Shown: piece after piece, positions 57,621 to 64,000 of the stretch
Position numbering within the stretch: the stretch's first letter is position 1
Layout: the number at the start of each line of letters is the position of its first letter
Origin: Nonomuraea coxensis DSM 45129
Lineage (GTDB): Bacteria > Actinomycetota > Actinomycetes > Streptosporangiales > Streptosporangiaceae
DNA: 64,000 nt
Direction of reading: 5' to 3'
Assembly: GCF_019397265.1 (NCBI RefSeq)
Contig: NZ_CP068985.1
Coordinates: 3,576,501-3,640,500 of the forward strand
Program-made: the position numbers and the translations under genes
The notes under the pieces: model-generated
What the model saw: only the letters and a program-made list of their open reading frames with translations
Database searches by the model: none
What the model was told of the DNA's origin: nothing

Positions 57621-58967
57621 ATGCCGACAAGTCAGCGCGCCCGCCCCAAGGACCGCAAGGAGGCGATCGCCCTCGTCGCCGCCGAGCTGTTCTGCGCCCG
57701 CGGCTACCACAACGTCGGCATCGAGGACATCGCCCAGGAGGTCGGCATCACCGGCCCGGCCATCTACCGGCACTTCCCGAACAAGCAGGCCGTGCTCGCC
57801 GCCGCCGTCGAGGAGCTGGTCACCCGCTTCGCCGAGTGCGTCGCCGCCGGCGCCGGCGCCGCGACGCCCGGCGAACGCCTGCACGCCGCGCTGCGGGCGC
57901 TGGTCCGCTACACCCTCGACCGGCGCGGCGTGGCCCGGCTCTACCAGTGGGAGGCCCGCCATCTCGACCCCGGACTCCAGGCGGAGCCGGCCGCGTCGTT
58001 CGACCGCTCCGTGCGCGCCCTGCGCGAGCTGCTGCTGGGGGTGCGGCCCGAGCTGGGCCGGCGCGACGCCGCGCTGCTCACCTCGGCCGCGCTGAGCGTG
58101 GTCGCGAGCCCCGCCACGCACCGGGCGAGCCTGCCCAGGGCCAAGGCCGAGCAGACCGTCCTCAGCTGCGTCGCCGCGGTCCTCGCCGCCGACCTGCCCG
58201 CCCCGGACCGCCCGCCCGGCGCCCGGTCCGAAGGCTTCGGGCGGTCAGAGGGCTCCGGGGGGTCAGAGGGCTCCGGGAGGTTCGCGCTGCTGCCCCGCCG
58301 CGAGCGGCTGCTCGCCGAGGCCATCAGGCTCTTCGACGAGCGCGGCTACCACCAGGTCAGCATCGCCGACATCGGCCAGGCCGCCGGCATCAACGCCTCC
58401 AGCGTCTACACGCACTTCACCGGCAAGGCCGAGCTGCTCGCCGCCGCCTACTACCGCGCCACCAGCCGCCTGGAGCACCTGACGGCGGCCGCGCTGTCCG
58501 GCGCGGGCACGCCCGCCGAGGCCCTGTCCCGGCTGATCGACACCTACGTCGCCTACACCTTCGACCAGGCCGACCTCACCGCGGTCTACCTCACGGAGGG
58601 CGAGAACCTTCCCCCGGCCGACCTGCGGCGGCTGCGCGCCGCCCAGCGGCGGCACGTCGACACCTGGACCGGACTGCTCGCCGAGCTGCGCCCGGGGGAG
58701 GAGCCGGCCCGCGTCCGCTTCCGCGCGCACGCGGCGCTCAACATCGTGGCCGACCTCGCCCGCTCGGCCGGCCCGTCGGCGTCCGAGTCGCGCACCGCCG
58801 CGCTGCTCCGGCAGGTGCTCGTCACGAACCGCGACGCCTGCCTCGACCCCGGGGCTGCCCCTCCCGACCCCGGGTCCGCCTCTCCCGACCCCGGGTCGGC
58901 CTCTCCCAACGCCGCGGCCGCCCCTTCCGATCTCAGGGGCGGCACGAAGGCGGGCGACGGGCCGTGA
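57621..58967 (+). CDS. Tandem (double) TetR-family regulator
   Basis: A 448-residue protein with two complete TetR modules. The first HTH is about 12-58 (IALVAAELFCARGYHNVGIEDIAQEVGITGPAIYRHFPNK). The second is about 232-276 (AEAIRLFDERGYHQVSIADIGQAAGINASSVYTHFTGK). The joining linker is a Gly-Ser repeat (RSEGFGRSEGSGGSEGSG), and the C-terminus has degenerate PDPGSAS repeats from 21 bp units. Double TetR proteins act as covalent pseudo-dimers. It is divergent from the acyl-CoA ligase and probably controls it. Its stop overlaps the next gene. Confidence 0.93.
   Translation: MPTSQRARPKDRKEAIALVAAELFCARGYHNVGIEDIAQEVGITGPAIYRHFPNKQAVLAAAVEELVTRFAECVAAGAGAATPGERLHAALRALVRYTLDRRGVARLYQWEARHLDPGLQAEPAASFDRSVRALRELLLGVRPELGRRDAALLTSAALSVVASPATHRASLPRAKAEQTVLSCVAAVLAADLPAPDRPPGARSEGFGRSEGSGGSEGSGRFALLPRRERLLAEAIRLFDERGYHQVSIADIGQAAGINASSVYTHFTGKAELLAAAYYRATSRLEHLTAAALSGAGTPAEALSRLIDTYVAYTFDQADLTAVYLTEGENLPPADLRRLRAAQRRHVDTWTGLLAELRPGEEPARVRFRAHAALNIVADLARSAGPSASESRTAALLRQVLVTNRDACLDPGAAPPDPGSASPDPGSASPNAAAAPSDLRGGTKAGDGP
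58861..58902 (+). repeat. 21 bp tandem repeats at TetR gene end
   Basis: CTCCCGACCCCGGGTCCGCC-like units of 21 bp occur twice exactly, with a degenerate third copy upstream, and encode PDPGSAS repeats in the C-terminal tail. Confidence 0.8.
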
Positions 58968-59887
58968 GGAGGGGGGCGGGACTCGCCCTGGCGTTGGGGG
59001 CGGCGGGCTGCTTCGCGTTCTCGGGGCCGCTGGCCAAATATCTCATCGCCGCCGGGCTGACGCCGTTCGAGGCCGTGTGGACCCGGCTGGCCGGCGCGGG
59101 GCTGCTGATGGTGGCCGTCCTCGCCGTGGCCAGGCCGCACGCGCTGCGGATCCGCCGCGTCCGCCTGCCGTTCGTCGCGCTGTACGCGGTCACGGCGGTG
59201 GCGGGGGTGCAGTCGCTGTACTTCGCCGCGATCACCCGGCTGCCGGTCGGGATCGCGCTGCTGCTGGTCTACCTGGCGCCGGTGCTCGTGGTGGCGTGGG
59301 CGCGGCTGGTCAGGAAAACGCGACCAGCGCCCGCCGCGTACGCGGGGGCGCTGGTCGCGCTGGCCGGTCTCGGGATCGTCGCCGAGGTCTGGCGTGAGAC
59401 GCGGATGGACGGGATCGGCCTGCTGCTCGGGCTGCTGGCCGCCGCCTGCTCCGCCGGCTACTTCCTGATGAACGAGGGCTCCGGCGGCGAGGTGGACCCC
59501 TTGGGCCTGGTCGCGTGGGGGATGACCGGGGCGGCGGTGGTGCTGCTGCCGCTCGCCCGGCCCTGGGGCATCCCCTGGGAGGTCTTCACCCGTTCCGCCA
59601 CGCCCGGCCCCGGCGGCCTGCCGCTGCCGGTGGCCGCGGCGTACGCGGGGCTGGTGGTGGTCGCGACGGCGGTGGCGTACGTGCTGGGCGTGCACGCCGT
59701 GCGCCGCCTGTCGGCCGCCGTCGGCGCCACGGTCGCCTCGCTGGAGGTCATCGCCGGCGCGCTGGCCGCCTGGGCGCTGGCGGGGGAGACGCTCGGTCCG
59801 GCGCAGGTGGCGGGCGGCCTGGTCGTGCTCTCCGGCGCGTTGCTCGCGCGGACGGCCGCCGCCGCCCGGACGCCTCAGGAGGCGTAG
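58964..59887 (+). CDS. EamA/DMT-family (RhtA-type) membrane transporter
   Basis: A 307-residue protein with ten predicted helices in two EamA halves: LALALGAAGCFAFSGPLAKYLI at the start, LYFAAITRLPVGIALLLVYLAPVLVV, then LLLGLLAAACSAGYFLM, AVGATVASLEVIAGALAAWALAGE. It is RhtA-like, a threonine/homoserine or metabolite exporter. GTG 58964 overlaps the TetR stop as GTGA, so it is probably translated with it. Confidence 0.9.
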   Translation: MRRGAGLALALGAAGCFAFSGPLAKYLIAAGLTPFEAVWTRLAGAGLLMVAVLAVARPHALRIRRVRLPFVALYAVTAVAGVQSLYFAAITRLPVGIALLLVYLAPVLVVAWARLVRKTRPAPAAYAGALVALAGLGIVAEVWRETRMDGIGLLLGLLAAACSAGYFLMNEGSGGEVDPLGLVAWGMTGAAVVLLPLARPWGIPWEVFTRSATPGPGGLPLPVAAAYAGLVVVATAVAYVLGVHAVRRLSAAVGATVASLEVIAGALAAWALAGETLGPAQVAGGLVVLSGALLARTAAAARTPQEA

Positions 59888-60537
59888 ACCGGGTAGCCGT
59901 AGCCGACGACCTGCGAGGTCGGGCGGGTCCGCTGCTCGACCTTGCCGTTGCCGGTGTTGCCCTCGATGGTGGTCAGGCTGCCGTCGCCGTTGTCCTTGAC
60001 GACGAAGCCGACGTGGTCGATGGCGTCGAGGTCCTTGCTGCCGCTCCACGAGAAGAAGACGACGGCGCCGGGCTTCGGCGCGGTGCCGAAGCGCTGGTTG
60101 GCCTCGAACCACTTGGCGTGGGTGACGGCGTAGGCGTCCCAGCCGATCTGCGAGCGGGCGCCGGTGTGCTCGCCGACCCAGGACACGAACATCGAGCACC
60201 AGGGGGCGTTCTTGTAGGAGGTGGTGCTGCCGCCGTCGCGGGCGGCGGTCTCCAGGGCGCGCTGCGAGGTGGTGTACCACTGCTGGAACTTGGTGCCGCC
60301 GCCGTCGGCGTTCTCGGTGGTGCCGATCTGCGCCCTGGCCGTGGCCAGGACCTGCTCGGCGGTCACCTGGACGGCCTGCGTGTGCTGGGCGGCCCGGGCG
60401 GGCGGGCGGACGTCGGTGTCGGCGTGGGCGGCGGTGCCGCCGGCGGCGACTCCGCCGGCGATGGCGCCGGCGGCGACTGCGGCGCCGAGCGCGGCGCGGA
60501 GGGCGGTGCGGGCATGCGTGAGACGGTGCTCGAACAT
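59875..60537 (-). CDS. Secreted CHAP-domain peptidoglycan hydrolase
   Basis: A 220-residue secreted protein. ATG 60537 with AGGAGCG upstream starts a signal peptide (about 1-40, AIAGGVAAGGTAAHAD). The CHAP fold follows: catalytic Cys in PWCSMFVSWVGE and His in DAIDHVGFVV. It should act on peptidoglycan cross-links or stem peptides outside the cell. It is alone on the minus strand, with its 3' end overlapping the DMT gene. Confidence 0.88.
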   Translation of the reverse strand: MFEHRLTHARTALRAALGAAVAAGAIAGGVAAGGTAAHADTDVRPPARAAQHTQAVQVTAEQVLATARAQIGTTENADGGGTKFQQWYTTSQRALETAARDGGSTTSYKNAPWCSMFVSWVGEHTGARSQIGWDAYAVTHAKWFEANQRFGTAPKPGAVVFFSWSGSKDLDAIDHVGFVVKDNGDGSLTTIEGNTGNGKVEQRTRPTSQVVGYGYPVYAS

Positions 60538-60760
60538 GAAGGAATACGCTCCTGGCGGTGTGTCGTGCAACGGGCGGCGGCAGCGCCCGGATGTGGCGGC
60601 TGCCGGGGGGCGATCGCACGGCTCCTCGTCGAGAGCCATCAGAAGGAAAAGGTTTGCGATGCCCGGTACGCGGAGTTATGTCATCTCGCGTCCGATATGT
60701 ACAACTAACCCCCTACCTGGGTAATTCCCCGGCAACGACATCGCCCTCAGTCTTTACCTG
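60538..60760 (-). promoter_or_regulatory. Long leader upstream of the CHAP gene
   Basis: About 220 nt lies between the CHAP start and the ABC promoter side, partly AT-rich with several GC-rich stems. Such a long leader before a cell-wall hydrolase is where actinomycetes carry the ydaO (c-di-AMP) riboswitch. I could not match its conserved core here, so the leader is reported without a riboswitch call. Confidence 0.3.
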
Positions 60761-60762
60761 CG

Positions 60763-60776
60763 ATGACGTTTGTCAT
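60763..60776 (+). promoter_or_regulatory. Palindrome before ABC/two-component operon
   Basis: ATGAC-GTTT-GTCAT is a perfect 5+5 dyad 60 nt upstream of the ABC ATPase start. It is a plausible NarL/DesR-type response regulator site, consistent with control by the two-component system at the operon end. Confidence 0.5.
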
Positions 60777-60835
60777 GGCGGCGCGGCTGACGCACCGCAC
60801 TACCTCCGAGGCCCCCGCCACCGCACGCTGGACCC

Positions 60836-61744
60836 ATGCGGAACGCGCTGGAACTGAACGACGCACGCAAACGCTACGGCCCCGTCACCGCCCTGGACGG
60901 AGTCGACCTCACCGTGGCGGAAGGGGAGACGGTCGCGCTGCTCGGCCCCAACGGAGCCGGCAAGAGCACCCTGCTCGCCGTCGCGCTCGGCCTGCTGCCG
61001 GCCACCTCGGGCCGGGCCACGCTGCTCGGCCTCCCGCCCGCCGACGCCCTGCGCGCCGGCCGGGTCGGCGTGCTGCCGCAGGAGGCGGGGCTGCTCGACG
61101 ACGTACGGGTGCGCGAGCTGGTCGCCGCCGTCGCCGCCATGTACGACCGCCCGCCGCCCCTCGCCGCCACCCTGCGCGCCGCGGGGATCACGGACCTCGC
61201 CGAGCGCCGGGTCGGCCGGCTGTCCGGCGGGCAGCGCCAGCGGGTCAGGTTCGCCCTCGCCCTGGCCGGCGGCCCCGAGTTGCTGGTGCTCGACGAGCCC
61301 ACCGCCGGCCTGGACGTCGACGGCCGCCGCGCCCTCTGGCACGAGGTCAACAGCCGCGCCGGCACCACCGTCTTCGCCACCCACTACCTGGCCGAGGCCG
61401 ACGCCTACGCCGACCGCGTCGTGCTGCTGGCCCGCGGCCGGGTCGTCGCCGACGGCCCGGTGGACGCGATCAAGGCCCTGGTCGGAGGGGGAGAGATCCG
61501 CTTCGACAGCGCGGCCGTCCGCGGGGAGGCCGACCTGGCCCGGCTGCGCGCGCTGCCGGGCGTGCGCGGCGTCCACGCCGGGAACGGCACCGTGGCGCTG
61601 CGCACCGCCGACTCCGACGCGACGCTGCGGGCGCTGTTCGCCGCCTTCGACGACGTCCGGGGCGTGCGCGTCGAGGGCGTCGACCTGGAGAGCGCCTTCG
61701 TCAGCCTGACGGCCGGCCCGGACCTCGTGGAAGGAGCGCGCTGA
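60836..61744 (+). CDS. ABC transporter ATP-binding protein
   Basis: A 302-residue ATPase with Walker A GPNGAGKS, Q-loop LPQEAGLLDD, signature LSGGQRQRV, Walker B LLVLDEPTAG and the switch His in FATHYLAEAD. It is of the DrrA/CcmA export type, with a 90-residue C-terminal extension. No ribosome binding site precedes the ATG, so it could be leaderless. It overlaps the permease by 1 nt (TGATG). Confidence 0.94.
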   Translation: MRNALELNDARKRYGPVTALDGVDLTVAEGETVALLGPNGAGKSTLLAVALGLLPATSGRATLLGLPPADALRAGRVGVLPQEAGLLDDVRVRELVAAVAAMYDRPPPLAATLRAAGITDLAERRVGRLSGGQRQRVRFALALAGGPELLVLDEPTAGLDVDGRRALWHEVNSRAGTTVFATHYLAEADAYADRVVLLARGRVVADGPVDAIKALVGGGEIRFDSAAVRGEADLARLRALPGVRGVHAGNGTVALRTADSDATLRALFAAFDDVRGVRVEGVDLESAFVSLTAGPDLVEGAR

Positions 61745-62445
61745 TGAGCGCGTACGTACGGCTGGAGCTGGCGCGAGCCCTCCGCAACCCGGTCGGGATG
61801 ACCATGCTGACCGTCTTCCCGCTCCTGCTCTTCCTGCTGTGGGCCAAGGTGCTGACCGTGGCGCCGCCCGCCCAGGCGATGGTGTCCATGGCCACCTACG
61901 GGGCGATGGGCGGCGCGATGTTCGTCGGCGGCGCGATCGCGATGGAGCGGGCCGGCGGCTGGCTGCGGCAGCTCGCCGTCACCCCGCTGCCCGCCCACGG
62001 GTACGTGACCGCCAAGCTGCTCGGCGCCGCCGCCGGGGTGCTGCCCAGCATCCTCGTCGTGCTGGCGGCGGGCGCGCTGCTCGGCGGCGTACGGCTGCCC
62101 GCGGGCACGTGGGCGGCCCTGGTGCCGCTCGTCTGGGCGGGTGTGCTGCCGTTCGCCGCGCTCGGCGTGGCCTTCGGCTACACCTTCAGCGGCCAGCTCG
62201 CGAGCCTCGCCATGATGATCGTCTACTTCGGGCTGTCCGTGCTCGGCGGGCTGTGGGTGCCGGTCACGAGCATGCCGTCCGGCATGCGGGCCCTGGCCGA
62301 GTACAGCCCCACCTACCAGGTCGGCTCCCTCGGCTGGCGGGCGCTGGAGGGCAGGCCGCCGACGGGGCTCTCGCTCGCCGTGCTCGCCGGCTGGACGCTG
62401 GTCTTCGTCGCGCTGGCCCTCTGGCGTTACCGTCGGGCCCTGTGA
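61744..62445 (+). CDS. ABC-2-type transporter permease
   Basis: A 233-residue permease with six helices: LTVFPLLLFLLWAKVLTV, MVSMATYGAMGGAMFVGGAIAMER, LPSILVVLAAGALLGG, LVPLVWAGVLPFAALGVAFGYTF. It pairs with the ATPase upstream as a small exporter (drug or lipid). The stop overlaps the kinase start as GTGA. Confidence 0.92.
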   Translation: MSAYVRLELARALRNPVGMTMLTVFPLLLFLLWAKVLTVAPPAQAMVSMATYGAMGGAMFVGGAIAMERAGGWLRQLAVTPLPAHGYVTAKLLGAAAGVLPSILVVLAAGALLGGVRLPAGTWAALVPLVWAGVLPFAALGVAFGYTFSGQLASLAMMIVYFGLSVLGGLWVPVTSMPSGMRALAEYSPTYQVGSLGWRALEGRPPTGLSLAVLAGWTLVFVALALWRYRRAL

Positions 62446-62486
62446 GCGTGGACGACGTGAGCGTGGACGACGTGAGCGTGGACGAC
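62442..62486 (+). repeat. Three 15 bp repeats carrying start codons
   Basis: GTGAGCGTGGACGAC repeated three times exactly at the very start of the histidine kinase gene. The first GTG overlaps the permease stop. Each unit has two in-frame GTG codons, so up to six potential start codons lie in 45 bp. Confidence 0.92.
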
Positions 62487-63587
62487 TTCGACTTCAGCCG
62501 GGGACGCGCGGCGGCCAGGGCCGGCTCGGCCGCCTGGCTGGCCCTGCTGGCCTGGCCGCTGGGGGCGTTCCTGTGGGCGTCCCCGGGGGCCGGGCGGGTG
62601 CTGTGGGCGGTCGCGGTGACCGCGGTCCTCGTCGTGTGCTGGATCCGTACGACGTGGGCGGTGTTCGGGCCGGGCCGGCCCGCGCCGTGGTGGCCCGCGG
62701 GGGTGGCCGCCGCGGCGCTGGCCGGCATGCCGGTGCTGGGGCCGCCGTGGGCGTACGTGAGCTTCGTCTTCGTGGTCAGCGCGCTGGCCCCCGTCGTTCG
62801 CGGGGCGGCGTTCGCGGCGGCGCTCGCGGCGACGGCGGCCGTCACGACCGGCGCGCTGGCGGCGTACGGGCTGCCGCTCGGGCAGATCTGGTGGGTGCCC
62901 CTGGTGATCCTCGCCGAGGCGGGCGCGGTCTCCGCGCTGCTCGGCATGGGCGAGCTGCTGGCGAGGCTCGCCGCCGCCCGCGCCGAGGTGGCGCAGCTCG
63001 CCGTGGACAACGAGCGGCTGCGCTTCGCCCGCGACCTGCACGACACCCTCGGCCACACGCTCACCTCGATCACGATCTCCAGCCAGCTCGCCGCCCGGCT
63101 CGCCCGCGACGACCCCGAGGGGGCCGCGAGCCGCATGGCCGACGTGGAGCGCGCCGCCCGCCGGGCCCTCGACGAGGTGCGCCACTCCGTCGCCGGCTAC
63201 CGCGCCCCCGCCCTGTCGGACGAGCTGCGGCGGGCGACCGGCGGCCTCGCGCTGGCCGGGATCCGCCTGGAGGTCTCGCCCGCCGCCGGCCCCATCCCGG
63301 CCGCCGCCGAGACGCTGCTCGCCTGGACCGTACGCGAGGCCGCCACGAACGTCGTCCGCCACAGCCGCGCCCGCCGCTGCCGGATCGCCCTCGCCGTGGA
63401 CGACGGCGCCGCCACCGTCGAGGTACGCGACGACGGGACCGGCCCGGCCCCCGGCACCGCCCCGGGGAACGGCCTGACCGGGCTGGCCGAACGCCTCGCC
63501 GCGGCGGGCGGGCGCCTGGAGACCGGCCCGCCGCCGGACGGCGCCGGCTACCTGCTGCGCGCCCGCGTCCCCGTGGAGCCGTCATGA
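62442..63587 (+). CDS. DesK-type sensor histidine kinase
   Basis: A 381-residue kinase. About six membrane helices (residues 25-165) are followed by a coiled linker (LARLAAARAEVAQLAVDNERLRFARDLHD) and the HisKA_3 phospho-His motif FARDLHDTLGHTLTSITI. The HATPase_c domain has EAATNVVRHSRA and VRDDGTGPAPGTAPGNGLTGLAERL. The start lies in three 15 bp repeats (VSVDD x3), each opening with GTG, so several starts are possible. It overlaps permease and regulator genes by 4 nt. Confidence 0.93.
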   Translation: MSVDDVSVDDVSVDDFDFSRGRAAARAGSAAWLALLAWPLGAFLWASPGAGRVLWAVAVTAVLVVCWIRTTWAVFGPGRPAPWWPAGVAAAALAGMPVLGPPWAYVSFVFVVSALAPVVRGAAFAAALAATAAVTTGALAAYGLPLGQIWWVPLVILAEAGAVSALLGMGELLARLAAARAEVAQLAVDNERLRFARDLHDTLGHTLTSITISSQLAARLARDDPEGAASRMADVERAARRALDEVRHSVAGYRAPALSDELRRATGGLALAGIRLEVSPAAGPIPAAAETLLAWTVREAATNVVRHSRARRCRIALAVDDGAATVEVRDDGTGPAPGTAPGNGLTGLAERLAAAGGRLETGPPPDGAGYLLRARVPVEPS

Positions 63588-64000
63588 TCCGCGTCCTCGT
63601 CGCCGACGACCAGGAACTCGTCCGGGGCGGCCTCGCCGCGCTGCTGTCGCTGGAGGACGACATCGAGGTGGTGGCCGAGGTCGGGCGCGGCGACCAGGTC
63701 GAGGCCGCGGTGGCCGAGCACCGGCCCGACGTGATCCTGCTCGACATCGAGATGCCCGGCATGTCCGGCCTGACGGTCGCCGAACGCCTGCGCGGGCAGC
63801 GCGTGGTCATCGTCACGACGTTCGGCAGGCCCGGCTACCTGGGCCGGGCGCTCGCGGCCGGCGTCGCCGGATTCGTCGTCAAGGACGCGCCGGTGGCCGA
63901 GCTGACCGCGGCCGTGCGGCGCGTCATGGCCGGGGAGACCGTGATCGACCCGAAGCTGGCGCTCTCCGCCCTGACGGTCGGGCCGAGCCCGCTCACCCAG
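63584..64000 (+). CDS. DesR/LuxR-type response regulator (cut by window end)
   Basis: The first 139 residues of a response regulator, with no stop before the window end. It has acidic pocket DDQE, phospho-Asp in ILLDIEMPGMSG, Thr-Thr in IVTTFG and Lys in GFVVKDAP. The sequence stops at SPLTQ, the usual beginning of the LuxR HTH. ATG 63584 overlaps the kinase stop as ATGA. It completes the ABC-kinase-regulator operon and probably binds the upstream palindrome. Confidence 0.93.
   Translation, partial: MIRVLVADDQELVRGGLAALLSLEDDIEVVAEVGRGDQVEAAVAEHRPDVILLDIEMPGMSGLTVAERLRGQRVVIVTTFGRPGYLGRALAAGVAGFVVKDAPVAELTAAVRRVMAGETVIDPKLALSALTVGPSPLTQ

Noticed and set aside
60538-60760. ydaO-type (c-di-AMP) riboswitch before the CHAP gene
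   Set aside because: The position is right, but the conserved core motifs of that riboswitch could not be found by eye. A covariance-model search with the ydaO Rfam model would decide; a significant hit would overturn this.

Overview
The window is about 64 kb of a very GC-rich actinomycete chromosome. The pointers are heavy third-position GC bias, frequent GTG starts and 1-4 nt stop/start overlaps, SARP/AfsR and large ATP-binding LuxR regulators, three F420-type LLM oxidoreductases, a WXG100/YbaB cassette, and many TetR/MarR/IclR regulators. A filamentous actinomycete (Streptosporangiales or a relative) is plausible, but species cannot be named from the sequence. No rRNA, tRNA, CRISPR array, insertion sequence or prophage was seen.

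Layout. 1-3.1 kb: small secreted Cys-containing proteins around a SARP/NB-ARC regulator. 3.2-8.6 kb (minus strand): orphan cytochrome b, Tat-exported DyP peroxidase, PCu(A)C copper chaperone, a membrane protein and a secreted phospholipase D-like protein. 8.7-13.5 kb: glycerol catabolism (glpF-glpK, divergent glpD) with a truncated NAD(P)-binding gene running into glpK. 13.5-15.9 kb: DinB/MDMPI-like protein, ECF sigma factor with an NTF2-like tail, NmrA-like reductase. 16-19.4 kb: a vWA, PP2C and transmembrane kinase triad of the TerY-P type. 20-24.5 kb: LLM oxidoreductase, MarR, and two alpha-L-arabinofuranosidases (GH43+AbfB secreted, GH51 intracellular), each behind a perfect LacI-type palindrome. 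24.6-28.5 kb: PLP ammonia-lyase, M20 peptidase (their junction is a triplicated 41 bp unit), LLM oxidoreductase and MarR with three matching operators. 28.6-36.8 kb: PAS/SpoIIE phosphatase, a decayed spherulin-4-like fragment, large FAD/Fe-S D-lactate dehydrogenase, FAA hydrolase with IclR, and an ArsR-CDF zinc-type module.

36.8-38.3 kb holds the most interesting locus: a 30-codon gene for a peptide ending in an aromatic-rich tail (KYIYWPYRYGK), with a good ribosome binding site and its own promoter, immediately upstream of a cytochrome P450 that lacks the usual I-helix acid/Thr pair. It looks like an undescribed P450-modified RiPP of the broad cittilin/biarylitide/atropopeptide kind.

38.3-64 kb: LysE exporter, LuxR regulator, large secreted subtilase, SDR, YbaB/WXG100 cassette without toxin, Lrp, LLM-deaminase pair, KDG dehydratase, a B12-binding protein with the CarH photoreceptor signature (W-x9-EH) overlapping a SpoIIE phosphatase gene, an acyl-CoA ligase/dehydrogenase pair divergent from a double-TetR regulator and a DMT exporter, a CHAP-domain secreted hydrolase, and an ABC transporter with a DesK/DesR-type two-component system cut by the window end. 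The recurring theme is sensory or regulatory gene pairs welded by start/stop overlaps, and small in-frame tandem repeats (12, 15, 21 and 41 bp) at gene ends.
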